Positions 33,846 through 43,500 of a stretch of DNA of 64,000 bases are shown piece by piece. The translations under genes and the position numbers were made by a program. The DNA comes from Candidatus Obscuribacter sp. GTDB taxonomy: Bacteria; Cyanobacteriota; Vampirovibrionia; Obscuribacterales; Obscuribacteraceae. The notes beneath the pieces are model-generated. The model saw only the letters and a program-made list of their open reading frames with translations, made no database searches and was not told the DNA's origin. Each line of letters opens with the position of its first letter. The stretch's first letter is position 1. The stretch is taken from assembly GCA_016712465.1 (NCBI GenBank), contig JADJQZ010000001.1:3472001-3536000 (forward strand), read 5' to 3'.

Positions 33846-35949
33846 CTTTCATGGTCAGGTTGACGCGATTTTTCTCGTCAATTTCCTTGACCTTGACGAT
33901 TACCTTGGCGCCAATGGATACAACATCTTCAACTTTTTCCACCCTGCGGTTTTCCAGTTGAGAAATATGTACCAGGCCTTCCTTACCGGGCAGGATCTCC
34001 ACGAAGGCACCGGCGGGAATTATGCGCGTTACCTTACCGATGTAAACGCCTCCCACCTGAACTTTCTTTACCAGGCGCACAATCCAATCACGGGCAGCTT
34101 CACCGCCGGCCGAATCCACAGAACCAATCAAGACCGTACCGTCATCTTCAATGTCGATGGTGGCGCCGGTTTCTTCAATGATGCGACGGATCATCTTACC
34201 GCCCGGTCCAATTACGGTGCCGATATCTTCCTGCGGAATGTTGATGGTTATGATGCGAGGAGCCCAGGTGGACAGCTCTTTACGAGGTCCGGGCAGAGCC
34301 GCTTCCATCTTGTCGATAATATGAATACGACCGCGCTTGGCCTGCTCAAGGGCCACCCGCATGATTTCTATGGAAATACCCTCTATTTTGATATCCATCT
34401 GCAAGGCGGTAATTCCGTCTCTGGAACCGGTCACCTTGAAGTCCATGTCGCCGAGGAAGTCCTCGAGACCTTGAATATCGGAGAGGATGGCAAAGCGGTC
34501 CCCTTCCAGAATGAGACCCATGGCGATACCGCCGATGGTAGTTTTCAGGGGCACTCCGGCATCCATGAGAGCCAGGGAAGAACCGCAGGTGGAAGCCATA
34601 GAAGTAGAGCCGTTAGACTCGAGCACTTCCGAAACCACGCGGATTGTGTAGGGAAATTCTTCATGGCTGGGCAGAGCCGGAATTATAGCTCTTTCAGCCA
34701 GGGCACCATGGCCGATTTCCCGGCGACCGGGACCGCGCATGGGCTTGACTTCACCAACGGAGAAACCGGGGAAGTTGTAGTGGTGCATGTAGCGTTTTTC
34801 AGTCTGGGGATCGATGGAATCCAGACGCTGGGCATCGGAGCCGATACCGAGGGTGGCTACGGACAAGACCTGGGTGGTACCACGAGTGAACAAACCGGTA
34901 CCGTGGGCTCTAGGCAAAACACTGGTTTCCACAGTGATGGGGCGGATCTCGTCACAACGACGACCATCGGCTCTCATGCCCGTATCCAGAACCTGGAAGC
35001 GCATCAGTTCAGCCTCGTAGTATTCGAGAGCTTCACGCAGCGCTGCGCCGGAGACGGTCTTCAGTTCATCTTCCTCTGGCAGGGCGGCAATGGTGTCCAC
35101 CACCGCTTGCTTGGCTTCATCGAGCAGAGCCTGACGGACCATCTTATCTGTAACGGAAGCCATGGAAGCTTTCAGTTTCTCAGTGGCTTTCTCTTCCAGA
35201 ATTTGACGCAAGCGGGCATTGGCTTCCGGAGCGGCCATATCTTTCTTTTCGATGCCGAGGGCTTTTACGAACTGCTTCTGAGCCTCGATTTGTTTCTTGA
35301 TGATCTGATGACCATAATCGATGGCAGCCAGAACATCACGTTCGCTCACCAACTTACAACCGGCTTCCACCATCATGATGGAATTCTCTGTACCGGCTAC
35401 CACCAGGTCCAGATCCGACTCATCGAGCTGCTCATAGGAAGGATTTCCCACGAGATTACCGCCCACCCGAGCTACACGCACAGCTCCTACCGGTCCGGCG
35501 AAAGGCAGTCCGGCCAGTTCAATGGCAAAGGACGCACCCAGCATGGCCAGTGTGTCCGGAGGAGTTTCCTGGTCGGCACTCATACAAGTAGCTACGATCT
35601 GAACGTCGTTACGATAGCCTTCCTTGAAGAGGGGGCGAATCGGTCTGTCAATCAAACGACTGGTCAAAATGGCTTTATCGGGAGCTTTACCTTCACGACG
35701 ACCAAAACTGCCGGGCACGCGACCGACGGCGTATAACTTCTCTTCGTAGTCTACGAGAAGGGGAAAGTAATCAATACCTTCTCTAGGGTTCTTACTCTCC
35801 GTGCAGGTGACGAGCACCATGGTGTCGCCGCAGTAGACCTCTACTGCACCATGGGCCTGTTTGGCCATGCGACCACTTTTAACGACGATGGTTTTACCGT
35901 CTACTTGAATTTCAGTTTGACGTATAGTCGAACACTTTTCTGCTTGCAC
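33802..35949 (-). CDS. pnp: Polyribonucleotide nucleotidyltransferase (PNPase)
   Basis: A 3'-5' phosphorolytic exoribonuclease and degradosome component. Two RNase PH domains flank a helical domain (first: IVVKSGRMAKQAHGAVEVYC and ILTSRLIDRPIRPLF; second: GRRCDEIRPITVETSVLPRA and MASTCGSSLALMDAGVPL). Then come a KH domain (IGPGGKMIRRIIEETGATID) and an S1 domain (GGVYIGKVTRIIPAGAFVEI). The open frame extends to 36111, but GTG at 35949 has AGGTG 6 nt upstream and gives the usual short N-terminus (about 715 residues). It lies after rpsO, the common bacterial order, with a terminator in between. Confidence 0.96.
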   Translation of the reverse strand: MQAEKCSTIRQTEIQVDGKTIVVKSGRMAKQAHGAVEVYCGDTMVLVTCTESKNPREGIDYFPLLVDYEEKLYAVGRVPGSFGRREGKAPDKAILTSRLIDRPIRPLFKEGYRNDVQIVATCMSADQETPPDTLAMLGASFAIELAGLPFAGPVGAVRVARVGGNLVGNPSYEQLDESDLDLVVAGTENSIMMVEAGCKLVSERDVLAAIDYGHQIIKKQIEAQKQFVKALGIEKKDMAAPEANARLRQILEEKATEKLKASMASVTDKMVRQALLDEAKQAVVDTIAALPEEDELKTVSGAALREALEYYEAELMRFQVLDTGMRADGRRCDEIRPITVETSVLPRAHGTGLFTRGTTQVLSVATLGIGSDAQRLDSIDPQTEKRYMHHYNFPGFSVGEVKPMRGPGRREIGHGALAERAIIPALPSHEEFPYTIRVVSEVLESNGSTSMASTCGSSLALMDAGVPLKTTIGGIAMGLILEGDRFAILSDIQGLEDFLGDMDFKVTGSRDGITALQMDIKIEGISIEIMRVALEQAKRGRIHIIDKMEAALPGPRKELSTWAPRIITINIPQEDIGTVIGPGGKMIRRIIEETGATIDIEDDGTVLIGSVDSAGGEAARDWIVRLVKKVQVGGVYIGKVTRIIPAGAFVEILPGKEGLVHISQLENRRVEKVEDVVSIGAKVIVKVKEIDEKNRVNLTMKGVSPEEREACEKNG

Positions 35950-36173
35950 GTTGAGCACCTCTATATTCGCCCCAGTTCTAGGGGCCTTTTGCTGTTTCTT
36001 ACTTTTAAAATTGCTTTCTCTGCCTGCCAGCACCATACCTTGTATAGAAAGGTCTGGGTCTATGAAAGGTCTGGCTGGTCTTGAAAGACGGCAGCGCCCC
36101 GGGGTAATCAAGAAATTACCGGAAGTGGAGAGGCTGCGGTAGAGAATGATGTCGACACCCTGGGTGCCATAAA

Positions 36174-36204
36174 TAAAAAAGGCGAGCTTAAGCCCGCCCT
36201 TTTC
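36174..36204 (-). terminator. Terminator between rpsO and pnp
   Basis: On the minus strand, AAAAGGGCGGGCTT pairs with AAGCTCGCCTTTTTT, followed by T-rich sequence. It could end the rpsO transcript or attenuate read-through into pnp. Confidence 0.75.
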
Positions 36205-36213
36205 AACGATTAA

Positions 36214-36483
36214 CTAGCGTCTCAGTCCGAGCTTCTCGATAAGCTTGCGGTAACGCTCATTGTCTTCCTTCATCAAATATTGAAGAAGTCTGCGTCGCTT
36301 TCCGACCATCATCAAAAGACCACGGCGGCTGTGGAAGTCTTTGGAATGAGACTTCAAGTGCTCGGTCAATTGGCTAATGCGATCGGTGAGCATCGCCACC
36401 TGAACTTCCGGCGAACCGGTATCTTTGGCGTGGGTCTGGTTTGTTGAAATTATTTCTTGCTTGCGTTCTGCTAAAAGTGCCAT
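36214..36483 (-). CDS. rpsO: 30S ribosomal protein S15
   Basis: 89 residues from ATG 36483, which GGAAAG precedes by a short spacer; the open frame continues to 36543 but would add 20 non-family residues. Hallmarks are [40 protein letters not shown] and [20 protein letters not shown]. It binds 16S rRNA in the central domain and often regulates its own operon with pnp. Confidence 0.97.
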   Translation of the reverse strand: MALLAERKQEIISTNQTHAKDTGSPEVQVAMLTDRISQLTEHLKSHSKDFHSRRGLLMMVGKRRRLLQYLMKEDNERYRKLIEKLGLRR

Positions 36484-36584
36484 TACTTCTTTCCGTCGGT
36501 TATTGATATTCTTACGATATTCGGCGTTGGTAGATAATATCACAAAATGCCTGCCGTCCTGATGGCTGCTCCTGTTGGAGCCAC

Positions 36585-37424
36585 TTGATTTCTAAAATTC
36601 AGCCAATCTTTGGTCTATTCTCAGGGCATTCACCTGTTTCCACCATACTGTTTACATCATTCACAAAAACAGCCAGAACCTTGAAAAAACTGCGACTCCG
36701 TGACCTCTTCCTTAAATTCCCTCTTCTTGACAAGTGGCGTGTTCTTGGATTGGCGCGCCTTTTCACTCACGGAATCACCTTCTTCGACCGCCGCTATCGG
36801 GTGTCGGCCATCATCCCCGACGAGAGCAAGCCTTATGTGCAGACCGTTTTCGCCCACTGCCCGCCGGGCTCACTTGACAGCGCCAGCCCGGCAATTTTCG
36901 CCTACTATCATGGACAAATGTTTATCTTGCTCGGGCTTACACCTCGTTACAAAATGACGGTGCTAGCCAGTAACTCCCGGGACGGCGAAATGATAGCCCG
37001 AGCTGCCGAGGGTATGGGTTTCCCAGTGGCGCGCGGTTCCCGCACTGAAGGCGGCACCAAAGGCGCCCGGCTCCTGCTCAAGGCCGCCAGGGAAAAACGC
37101 AGTCTTCTCTTTCCTGTGGATGGTCCGCGCGGTCCGGCCATGAAGATCAAAGAAGAAATTCTTCGGATGGCCCAACTTTCCAAGCTCCCCATCGTTCCCG
37201 TAGTAGCAGCTATTGCCACCCTGCAAAAGACCAAGTCATGGGACAGCTACAACTGTCCCCACATCTTTACGTCTATTGTTTACATTTTTGGCAAGCCTGT
37301 ATTTGTGCCCCACATGGACAATGAAAAAGTGGAAAGCCTTCGACTCGATCTTGAGACTTATATGTCTCAACTCAAGTCGAAGGCCGACCAGTTCTTTGAA
37401 GTAACTGCAAAAAACCTTTACTAA
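36585..37424 (+). CDS. DUF374 lysophospholipid acyltransferase-like protein
   Basis: 279 residues of the DUF374/LPLAT type. Visible are [14 protein letters not shown] (the His of the acyltransferase motif), [60 protein letters not shown] and [10 protein letters not shown]...SWDSYNCPH. It probably transfers an acyl chain to a lipid precursor at the inner membrane. The start is a TTG at 36585 with GGAG 4 nt upstream, so the exact N-terminus is uncertain. It is convergent with the ferredoxin gene. Confidence 0.85.
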   Translation: MISKIQPIFGLFSGHSPVSTILFTSFTKTARTLKKLRLRDLFLKFPLLDKWRVLGLARLFTHGITFFDRRYRVSAIIPDESKPYVQTVFAHCPPGSLDSASPAIFAYYHGQMFILLGLTPRYKMTVLASNSRDGEMIARAAEGMGFPVARGSRTEGGTKGARLLLKAAREKRSLLFPVDGPRGPAMKIKEEILRMAQLSKLPIVPVVAAIATLQKTKSWDSYNCPHIFTSIVYIFGKPVFVPHMDNEKVESLRLDLETYMSQLKSKADQFFEVTAKNLY

Positions 37425-37436
37425 CTTACGAAGAAA

Positions 37437-37661
37437 TTAGGGTTTCTGCAGTTCAGGCTTCCATTCATCAAGAATGGCGCCTTCGATAGGGCATACGGAC
37501 AAGCAAGCGCCGCAATCAATGCAGGTGCTGTCGTCTATATATGTATATTTGGTGCCTTTGGTATTGGTTTTACCTTCAGCCCAGTGAATGCACTCTACGG
37601 GACAAACCGGAATGCAATCAGCTATGCCTTCGCATAGATCAGCAACAATTGTGTAAGCCAT
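37437..37661 (-). CDS. 4Fe-4S ferredoxin
   Basis: A small bacterial ferredoxin. CEGIADCIPVCPVECI forms the first cluster region and is of the spacing found in seven- or eight-iron ferredoxins. CIDCGACLSVCPIEGA is a regular second set. AGGAG 7 nt upstream of the ATG at 37661 decides the start (MAYTIVADLC). Electron partner unknown; the ETF-QO or other iron-sulfur enzymes are candidates. Confidence 0.95.
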   Translation of the reverse strand: MAYTIVADLCEGIADCIPVCPVECIHWAEGKTNTKGTKYTYIDDSTCIDCGACLSVCPIEGAILDEWKPELQKP

Positions 37662-37926
37662 CAGCAAACTCCTTACAGATATCTTTTAGTAAGTCGGTCC
37701 TACGGAATTCTTTTCAACTGCAATTGGAAAGGGACAGCTAACCAACTTCAGCTTCAAAGTTATTGTCCGGCAAAACCGAACTAACTCCCTATTTCTTAAC
37801 ACATTTTGCCCCAAGATTGGCTGTCGGATTTTGAAAGTTGCTTTTAATTGAAAGAATATTGAGAATGGCGTAACTAATGAAATAATTGCAAAGCAAGTTG
37901 GCAACACAAAACAAGGATTCACAAAG

Positions 37927-38193
37927 GTGAAAGTAAACATATATACCCCTGCCGGAGTTCACGTAGGGTACTTTCAAGATCCCCAGATAGAAGCCCTGCC
38001 GGAAGGAGACTACGAGGTCTCGGGCAAGTTCTTTTCTCCCGAGGGCGAACCGACCACCAAGGTGGAATTCAACCCCCAGGCCATGCCATACAGCGCCGAT
38101 CTCTCGGAATCCAACCAGAGTCACAAGAAACTTAAAAGTGTATATGTGCAGAGAGGCCGCCAACCGGTCTTGATGAGCGGGCACGGAGCCTGA
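37927..38193 (+). CDS. Small hypothetical protein
   Basis: 88 residues, soluble, with a beta-rich start (VNIYTPAGVHVGYFQDPQIE, DYEVSGKFFSPEGEP) and no family I recognise. GTG at 37927 has AAGGA about 9 nt upstream. A stem-loop follows the stop. A 259-bp gap without recognised features separates it from the divergent ferredoxin gene. Confidence 0.6.
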   Translation: MKVNIYTPAGVHVGYFQDPQIEALPEGDYEVSGKFFSPEGEPTTKVEFNPQAMPYSADLSESNQSHKKLKSVYVQRGRQPVLMSGHGA

Positions 38194-38207
38194 AAGGTTC
38201 TCAAACG

Positions 38208-38246
38208 AAAAGAGCAGAGGCTGGAGGGGAAGGCCTGCTGCTCTTT
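38208..38246. terminator. Stem-loop terminator
   Basis: AAAAGAGCAGAGGC (38208-38221) pairs with GCCTGCTGCTCTTT (38233-38246) with one bulge. The T tract lies on both sides, best on the minus strand, where a 27-codon frame ends 29 bp before it. Confidence 0.7.
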
Positions 38247-38274
38247 ATAACCTTGATTTAAAAGTCCTTCTTTC

Positions 38275-38358
38275 TTAGCTGGGGGGCTTGGTGAGGGTCA
38301 GGACAAACTGGCTTTCAAGGTCTCGCTTTATCCGCACCACCATCGGGCGGTCGGTCAT
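38275..38358 (-). CDS. Possible 27-residue small protein
   Basis: An ATG-initiated frame on the minus strand encodes MTDRPMVVRIKRDLESQFVL plus seven more residues. The composition looks protein-like (alternating charges, two short strands), TATACT lies about 35-40 bp upstream on that strand, and a terminator lies just after the stop. There is no strong ribosome binding site, so this could also be a small RNA or nothing. Confidence 0.25.
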   Translation of the reverse strand: MTDRPMVVRIKRDLESQFVLTLTKPPS

Positions 38359-38465
38359 ACTCAAGTTATAGCAGTCGTCCCCTGGGCATCTAGTATAGGA
38401 AGCACAATAATTGTTTATTGGCATTCTTATGTTAGGGTGGTAGTAGACCAATCTTTAGGGACGGG

Positions 38466-39848
38466 ATGGAAGACAAATCGCCACAATACGACCCTCTCGC
38501 CGAACTTGACGCCACCGATGACGGAGAATTCAGCTCGGAAGCGGCGGCAAAAAGGCAGGAATCCGGAAAAGAAGCGGAAGCCGGCAGCGATCTCCCCCAG
38601 AGACACCGCGAAAGAAAGGTCCTTCTGGTAGAGCCACTGGCTAAAGACATGGAAGTGATGCGCCGGGCCATCCTCTTGCAGTCACCTCTTTTCGATGTCT
38701 TTGCCGTCACCACCGCGGAAGATGCCCTCAGTCAAGCCAGGGACGGCGGCTTTGACGCCATTGTCTGTTCCAACGACCTTCCCGATGTGCCGGCCGACCA
38801 GTTCGACCTCTTCCTCAAGCGCATGATTACCGTCTCGCCCTTTTCTCCAGTCATCGTGGTGACGGCCCAGGACTCTCCCGAACTGGCCCTGAAGCTTTTG
38901 CTGGCCGGAGCCAGTGACTATTTACCGAAGTTCGGCGAATTTCAACGGTTCCTGCCCAGAACCATCACCACCAATCTGCAAAGGGCGATCATTGTTGAAA
39001 ATCTCAAAGAAATGTATGAAAAGGTTGAGCAGTCTTCCAGGGATGAAGCCCTCCTCAATCGTTTCGTCGTAAACATCCACAGTTCCCTGGATCTCCAGGA
39101 TATTCTTGACAAAGCCACCCAGAGCCTGCTGGAGGAGTTTAACGCCAGCCGCGCCATCATTTGCCTCCTCACCGGTGAAGAAAATCAGATGCGCATAGCC
39201 AGACAGCGCACCCGTGAGGAACTGGTCTCCATTTCCGACAAATCGGCTCTCTTCAGCAAATACCACGATATGTTGCTGGATGTGGGAGAAAGGCGTCCTC
39301 TCGTGGTCATGCAAGATGACACCTTCACCTTTGCCAAAGACGTCAAAAACGAGATGTTGCAGTATCACATTCGCTCCATGCTGATGATGCCCCTCGTTTA
39401 TCGAGGCAAGCTGACCGGTCTTTTGCATCTTGATGAACAGCGCAACGCCAGATTGTGGACGGCCAGAGACATCAATATTCTCAACCGCATCGCCAGCCAG
39501 CTCTCCATAGCGCTTTTCCAGGCCAGGCTCTATCAAATCAACGAGGCCCAGAGCAATTCCATATCCAAATTAACGGAGCTATGCGCTGAATTAAACAAAG
39601 CCGTCAACAACACCAAGGAAATGACGGAACGCACCGAGAGTCGCGAGAAAGTGCGCATTAAACTCTCCAGCCGAGAAATTGAAGTTTTGAAGAAAGTCGC
39701 GCAGGGTCTATCAAACAAGGAAATAGCAGAGGAACTGCACATAACCGAAGGCACGACCGAAGTACATGTTTCCCGCCTGCGCAAAAAACTCAATCTCAGC
39801 ACCAGAGCGGCACTGGTTCGCTACGCCTACGAAAATCATCTTTCCTGA
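38466..39848 (+). CDS. Receiver-like/GAF/LuxR-HTH transcription regulator
   Basis: 460 residues. An acidic 50-residue N-terminus is followed by a response-regulator fold (KVLLVEPLAKDMEVMRRAIL to LAGASDYLPKFGEF), a GAF domain (about 195-365, LDILDKATQSLLEEF-like and SMLMMPLVYRGKLTGLLHLD) and a LuxR-type helix-turn-helix (LSSREIEVLKKVAQGLSNKE, LHITEGTTEVHVSRLRKKLN). In the receiver the phosphoacceptor position reads Ser/Asn (VCSNDLPDV instead of a D-x-x-x-P pattern), and the first acidic pair is Val-Glu. It is therefore probably not activated by standard phosphorylation. It overlaps the convergent next gene by 13 nt. Confidence 0.88.
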   Translation: MEDKSPQYDPLAELDATDDGEFSSEAAAKRQESGKEAEAGSDLPQRHRERKVLLVEPLAKDMEVMRRAILLQSPLFDVFAVTTAEDALSQARDGGFDAIVCSNDLPDVPADQFDLFLKRMITVSPFSPVIVVTAQDSPELALKLLLAGASDYLPKFGEFQRFLPRTITTNLQRAIIVENLKEMYEKVEQSSRDEALLNRFVVNIHSSLDLQDILDKATQSLLEEFNASRAIICLLTGEENQMRIARQRTREELVSISDKSALFSKYHDMLLDVGERRPLVVMQDDTFTFAKDVKNEMLQYHIRSMLMMPLVYRGKLTGLLHLDEQRNARLWTARDINILNRIASQLSIALFQARLYQINEAQSNSISKLTELCAELNKAVNNTKEMTERTESREKVRIKLSSREIEVLKKVAQGLSNKEIAEELHITEGTTEVHVSRLRKKLNLSTRAALVRYAYENHLS

Positions 39849-40456
39849 GGGCGTAAGAGTTTACCCCGAGCCGAAGTGGAGCTTTCCTGGAAACTGGAAT
39901 TGCTACCGCCCGGGCGCCCCTGTGCACTTCTACTGAGAAGAAGCCAGGTGGACTTCTTCAACTCATTGAGGCGGTAGGATTCATCATCCTGGTCACCCGC
40001 CTGCCGCACGGTCATAAAGGCAGGCATAGCCGGTGCCTGGCCCTGCGGTCTCCTGGCAACCCATTTCTGAAAGCGATACCATTCTTCGCCGTCCTGTCGC
40101 TTCAGAGCCATGGAGTACAAAAGTGAATAATCGCTGTTATCCGGATAGGTTTTGGCCAGGGCACTCAAAAGGCTGATGGCGAGAGTCAAATTATTTTCCT
40201 TGATACTCTCAAAGGCTTGTTTGAGAGTGGCCTCCTCATTGAAAGAAGCATTCCCAGAAGAATTTGGCCCGGCAGGAACCTTCTTGCCACCTTCATGACA
40301 ATTTACCTTCGATTTTCCCTTATTGCTTGCTAAAACAGGCTCAATTACCGGAGAATACATAGATCCGAGAAAGAAGAAGATGCCACCGAAAATATTCAAG
40401 CCAGAAAGACCTGACGAGATCAAGAAAACGCATGGAAAAGTTTTTTTGTGATTCAT
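39836..40456 (-). CDS. Hypothetical membrane-anchored or secreted protein
   Basis: About 206 residues. A hydrophobic N-terminus (CVFLISSGLSGLNIFGGIFF) acts as a signal or anchor, and a helical TPR-like pair follows (EATLKQAFESIKENNLTLAI, LLSALAKTYPDNSDYSLLYS). The C-terminus is Ser-rich. The ATG at 40456 places the hydrophobic segment near the N-terminus. It is divergent from the AsmA-like gene with only about 45 bp between them. Function unknown. Confidence 0.6.
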   Translation of the reverse strand: MNHKKTFPCVFLISSGLSGLNIFGGIFFFLGSMYSPVIEPVLASNKGKSKVNCHEGGKKVPAGPNSSGNASFNEEATLKQAFESIKENNLTLAISLLSALAKTYPDNSDYSLLYSMALKRQDGEEWYRFQKWVARRPQGQAPAMPAFMTVRQAGDQDDESYRLNELKKSTWLLLSRSAQGRPGGSNSSFQESSTSARGKLLRPQER

Positions 40457-40501
40457 AGACAAGCAGCCCGTTTTTCTCTTTAAACCCAAAAGTTAGAGCG
40501 T

Positions 40502-43500
40502 GTGTTGGAGACTGAAACAAAAAGAGAATTAGACCGGCCTCAAGCAACGATGAATACATCGTGGCTGATTTTTCGCTTCGTCTCCGGATGGCTTTTGTCA
40601 CTGGCTATTTTGGCCGGACTGGCGCTCATGGTCAATATCGACTGGGCAAAACCAAAGATGCAGGAAGTCATGGGTCAGGCTCTGCACCGCCCCGTCAAGC
40701 TGGGCCACTTACGCTGGTTTTTTGGCTTAAACGGCATCACACTTACCACCAAAAACATAGAAGTTACTGAAAACGACGGTGATCCCTTTTTGAAAGCAAA
40801 AGGAATCAATATCGGAGTGGCTTTCACCCCCTTGCTTTCCGGGAAGGTTGTTCTCAAACATTTGCGCTTTGACACGCCTGAATTTTACGCAGTCAAGTTA
40901 AAAGCAAGCGGCTGGAACTTTGAAGACTTACTGGTTGAGACCACCGAAATACACTTTGTCCAGGTTGATAACGGCAAAGTGCATGTAATCGACGCCACCA
41001 AAGAAGCTACCAATAAAACTCCCTTCACCCTCTCCGATGTAAATCTCAAATTCAACTGGCCCACTACCGGCAAGAAACTCCCCGTTTATCTGGCTCTGGC
41101 ATTACCGAATTCAAATAGAAACAGCTCCGCCGATATTGTGCGCATTGAAGGCTTCACCTTCGGGCAGGAGAAAGACTTTCTCAAGACCAGAGTCAATCTG
41201 AATATAAGCGCCAGAGACGTACATGCTGTGGATTTGAAACGCTTGCTGGCCATTGTCCTGGATGATAAGGAAAAGAAAGCACTGCTTTCAGGACAGACCT
41301 TTACTAAGAACGGCAAGACCGGTCAGAAACCACCAGAGGTAGACGGTCTCATCGGTTTCAAGATGGATTTAAGCGGCGACCTGGCCAGGGGCTTCCAGTC
41401 GAATTTGACCACGGACATCAAGAACCTGGTTGTGCAGGAAGTTAACATGGGCAAGGTTAAAGCCGGCAAGGTGGAAACCGATGGCAGCTTCAAGCTGAAC
41501 GATAAGGAGATAAGCTGGCAGGATTTCAATTTTAAAGTAGGCGGCATCGCTCTCAGCACCAGAGGTGCCCTCAGCAACTGGCAGGGAGCGAAGCCTTCAT
41601 ACAAACTAGATCTGCAGAGCCGCATCAACGACCTCTCCGTCATCAAGGGCGCTGTCGATCTCAGTCAACTCAAGGACGACAAAGAGAACAATTCCCTCAA
41701 AGCCCTGAGCACGAAAATGTCCGGCAAAGCCTTCTTCCAGATCAATGTCACGGGCATGGCCGACCAGGCAAAGCTTCTAACGAAGATGGAAATGGAAGGA
41801 CTACCCATTGCCAAAATCGTGCAGGAAATAGCGCCGGAGTTGGCTCCCTACATGGCAATGTCGGGCATCACGGAAGACTCAAGGATCAAAGGACATTTTG
41901 AAGCACATCCGGGACGAAAGCTGAAAATACACCAGGGGCAGATTGCCGTTCCGGATTCACTCATAAAGGTGGAAGGGGAAGTTGACCTGTTGCGTGATGA
42001 AGTCGACATCAAATTCGACCTTGATCAGGTCTCTCTCAGGAAAATCTGGAATAAAGCCCTGGACGATCCGGAAACCGTCAAATTGATGCGTGAGCATCTG
42101 GATAATACCCATCCGCGCGACCTTTTGGTAGAAGGAGTACTGAAAGCATCGGGCTCCTTCAAGAAGAACAAGCGCGGCTTGAGCTTGAATCTTCTATCCG
42201 CCCTCAAAGCCGGCTCCTTCAGCACCAGAGACAAAACCATCACCACTGACAATATTCAGGGCAAGTTTGAACTGAAAGACGGCAACCTTAAACTCACCGA
42301 TGTGGAAGGAAAACTGGGCTCCTCGGGACGTTTTTCGCTCACCGGTTCGGTCAAGCAAGCCCTCAGCAAGAGCCCCAATGTGGATGTGGCGTTTTACGGC
42401 AACAATGTGGAGTTCAATAACCTGGGCCGCGTCATGACTCTCTTTGGCTTTGACTTCCCGGCCATCACCGAAGGACACCTGACGGGAAGGGTGAAAGAGC
42501 TATCAATAAAAGTGGCCGGTACGCCCAGAAAACCCTCCATTTTCCTGAGCGCCAGCCCCGAAGACATTGAATACAGGCCGCCCGGCTTGAGCCGCTCTTT
42601 GAAAGCAGTCTCCGGCTCCATAGTCTTCGCCGGAGACAAAATCTCGCTCTCCGACGTGGATATCGTTTCACGGGGCATGAAGCTGACCACATCACTGGTT
42701 ATCGAAGAACTTTCCGGTATCGCCAACATAAAAAACTTCCACGTCAAATCCGACGGCATAGACATAGCCGATATCGACTACTACCTCACCTCTCCGGTGC
42801 TGCCGAAACCGCTCAGGCAACAGTACAAAGACTTCCTCAAGACCTACAAGATCAGCAACCTACACGGACGTATATACGGCGACCTGGTGGTTGAACCACG
42901 TCCGCGCAATGACCTCAACATCGAAGGGGTAATCGGATGCTACTCCGTGGGGGCTTTGGTAGGCGAGAAAGGGTCGCTGGAGTTGCCGCTGGAGCGCATC
43001 GCCGGCATCATTGCCGCTTCCGGCGATGAACTGTTGATCCAAGATCTCTCAGGCAGTCTGCGTTCTTCGGAATTCCAATTGAACGGCAGCGTCAAAGACT
43101 ACAAATCGAAAAAACCAAGTTGGAAGACCGAATTTAAATCAACTTTTGCACCCAATGAACTGCTCGATCTGGTGCCAAGACTGACCAAAAACTTTTCTAA
43201 GGGCAAGTTGGAGATTTTCTCCCAAGGTCCGCTGGTGGTGAGAGCACAAATTCAGGGAAACCCGGACAAGAACCAGATGGTCTTCAACTCCCATGCGGCG
43301 GCTGATAGCCGGCTGAAGATTTCATCGCCCTACTTCGTCATCAACCAACCCCGTGACGAAGAGCTGAACCTGGACGGCTCCCTCACTATAGATAAAGCCG
43401 GTCTCAATCTGCACAATACCAACCTGCTCCTGGGAGAGGCCGCCCTGAAAGCTCAAGGGCAGTGGTCTTTTGTGGATGACACCGTCAGCTTGAGCATACT

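Noticed and set aside
33577..35736. 719-codon open frame on the plus strand
   Set aside because: It is antisense to pnp, whose protein is unmistakable. The frame has no recognisable domain and arises from codon bias.
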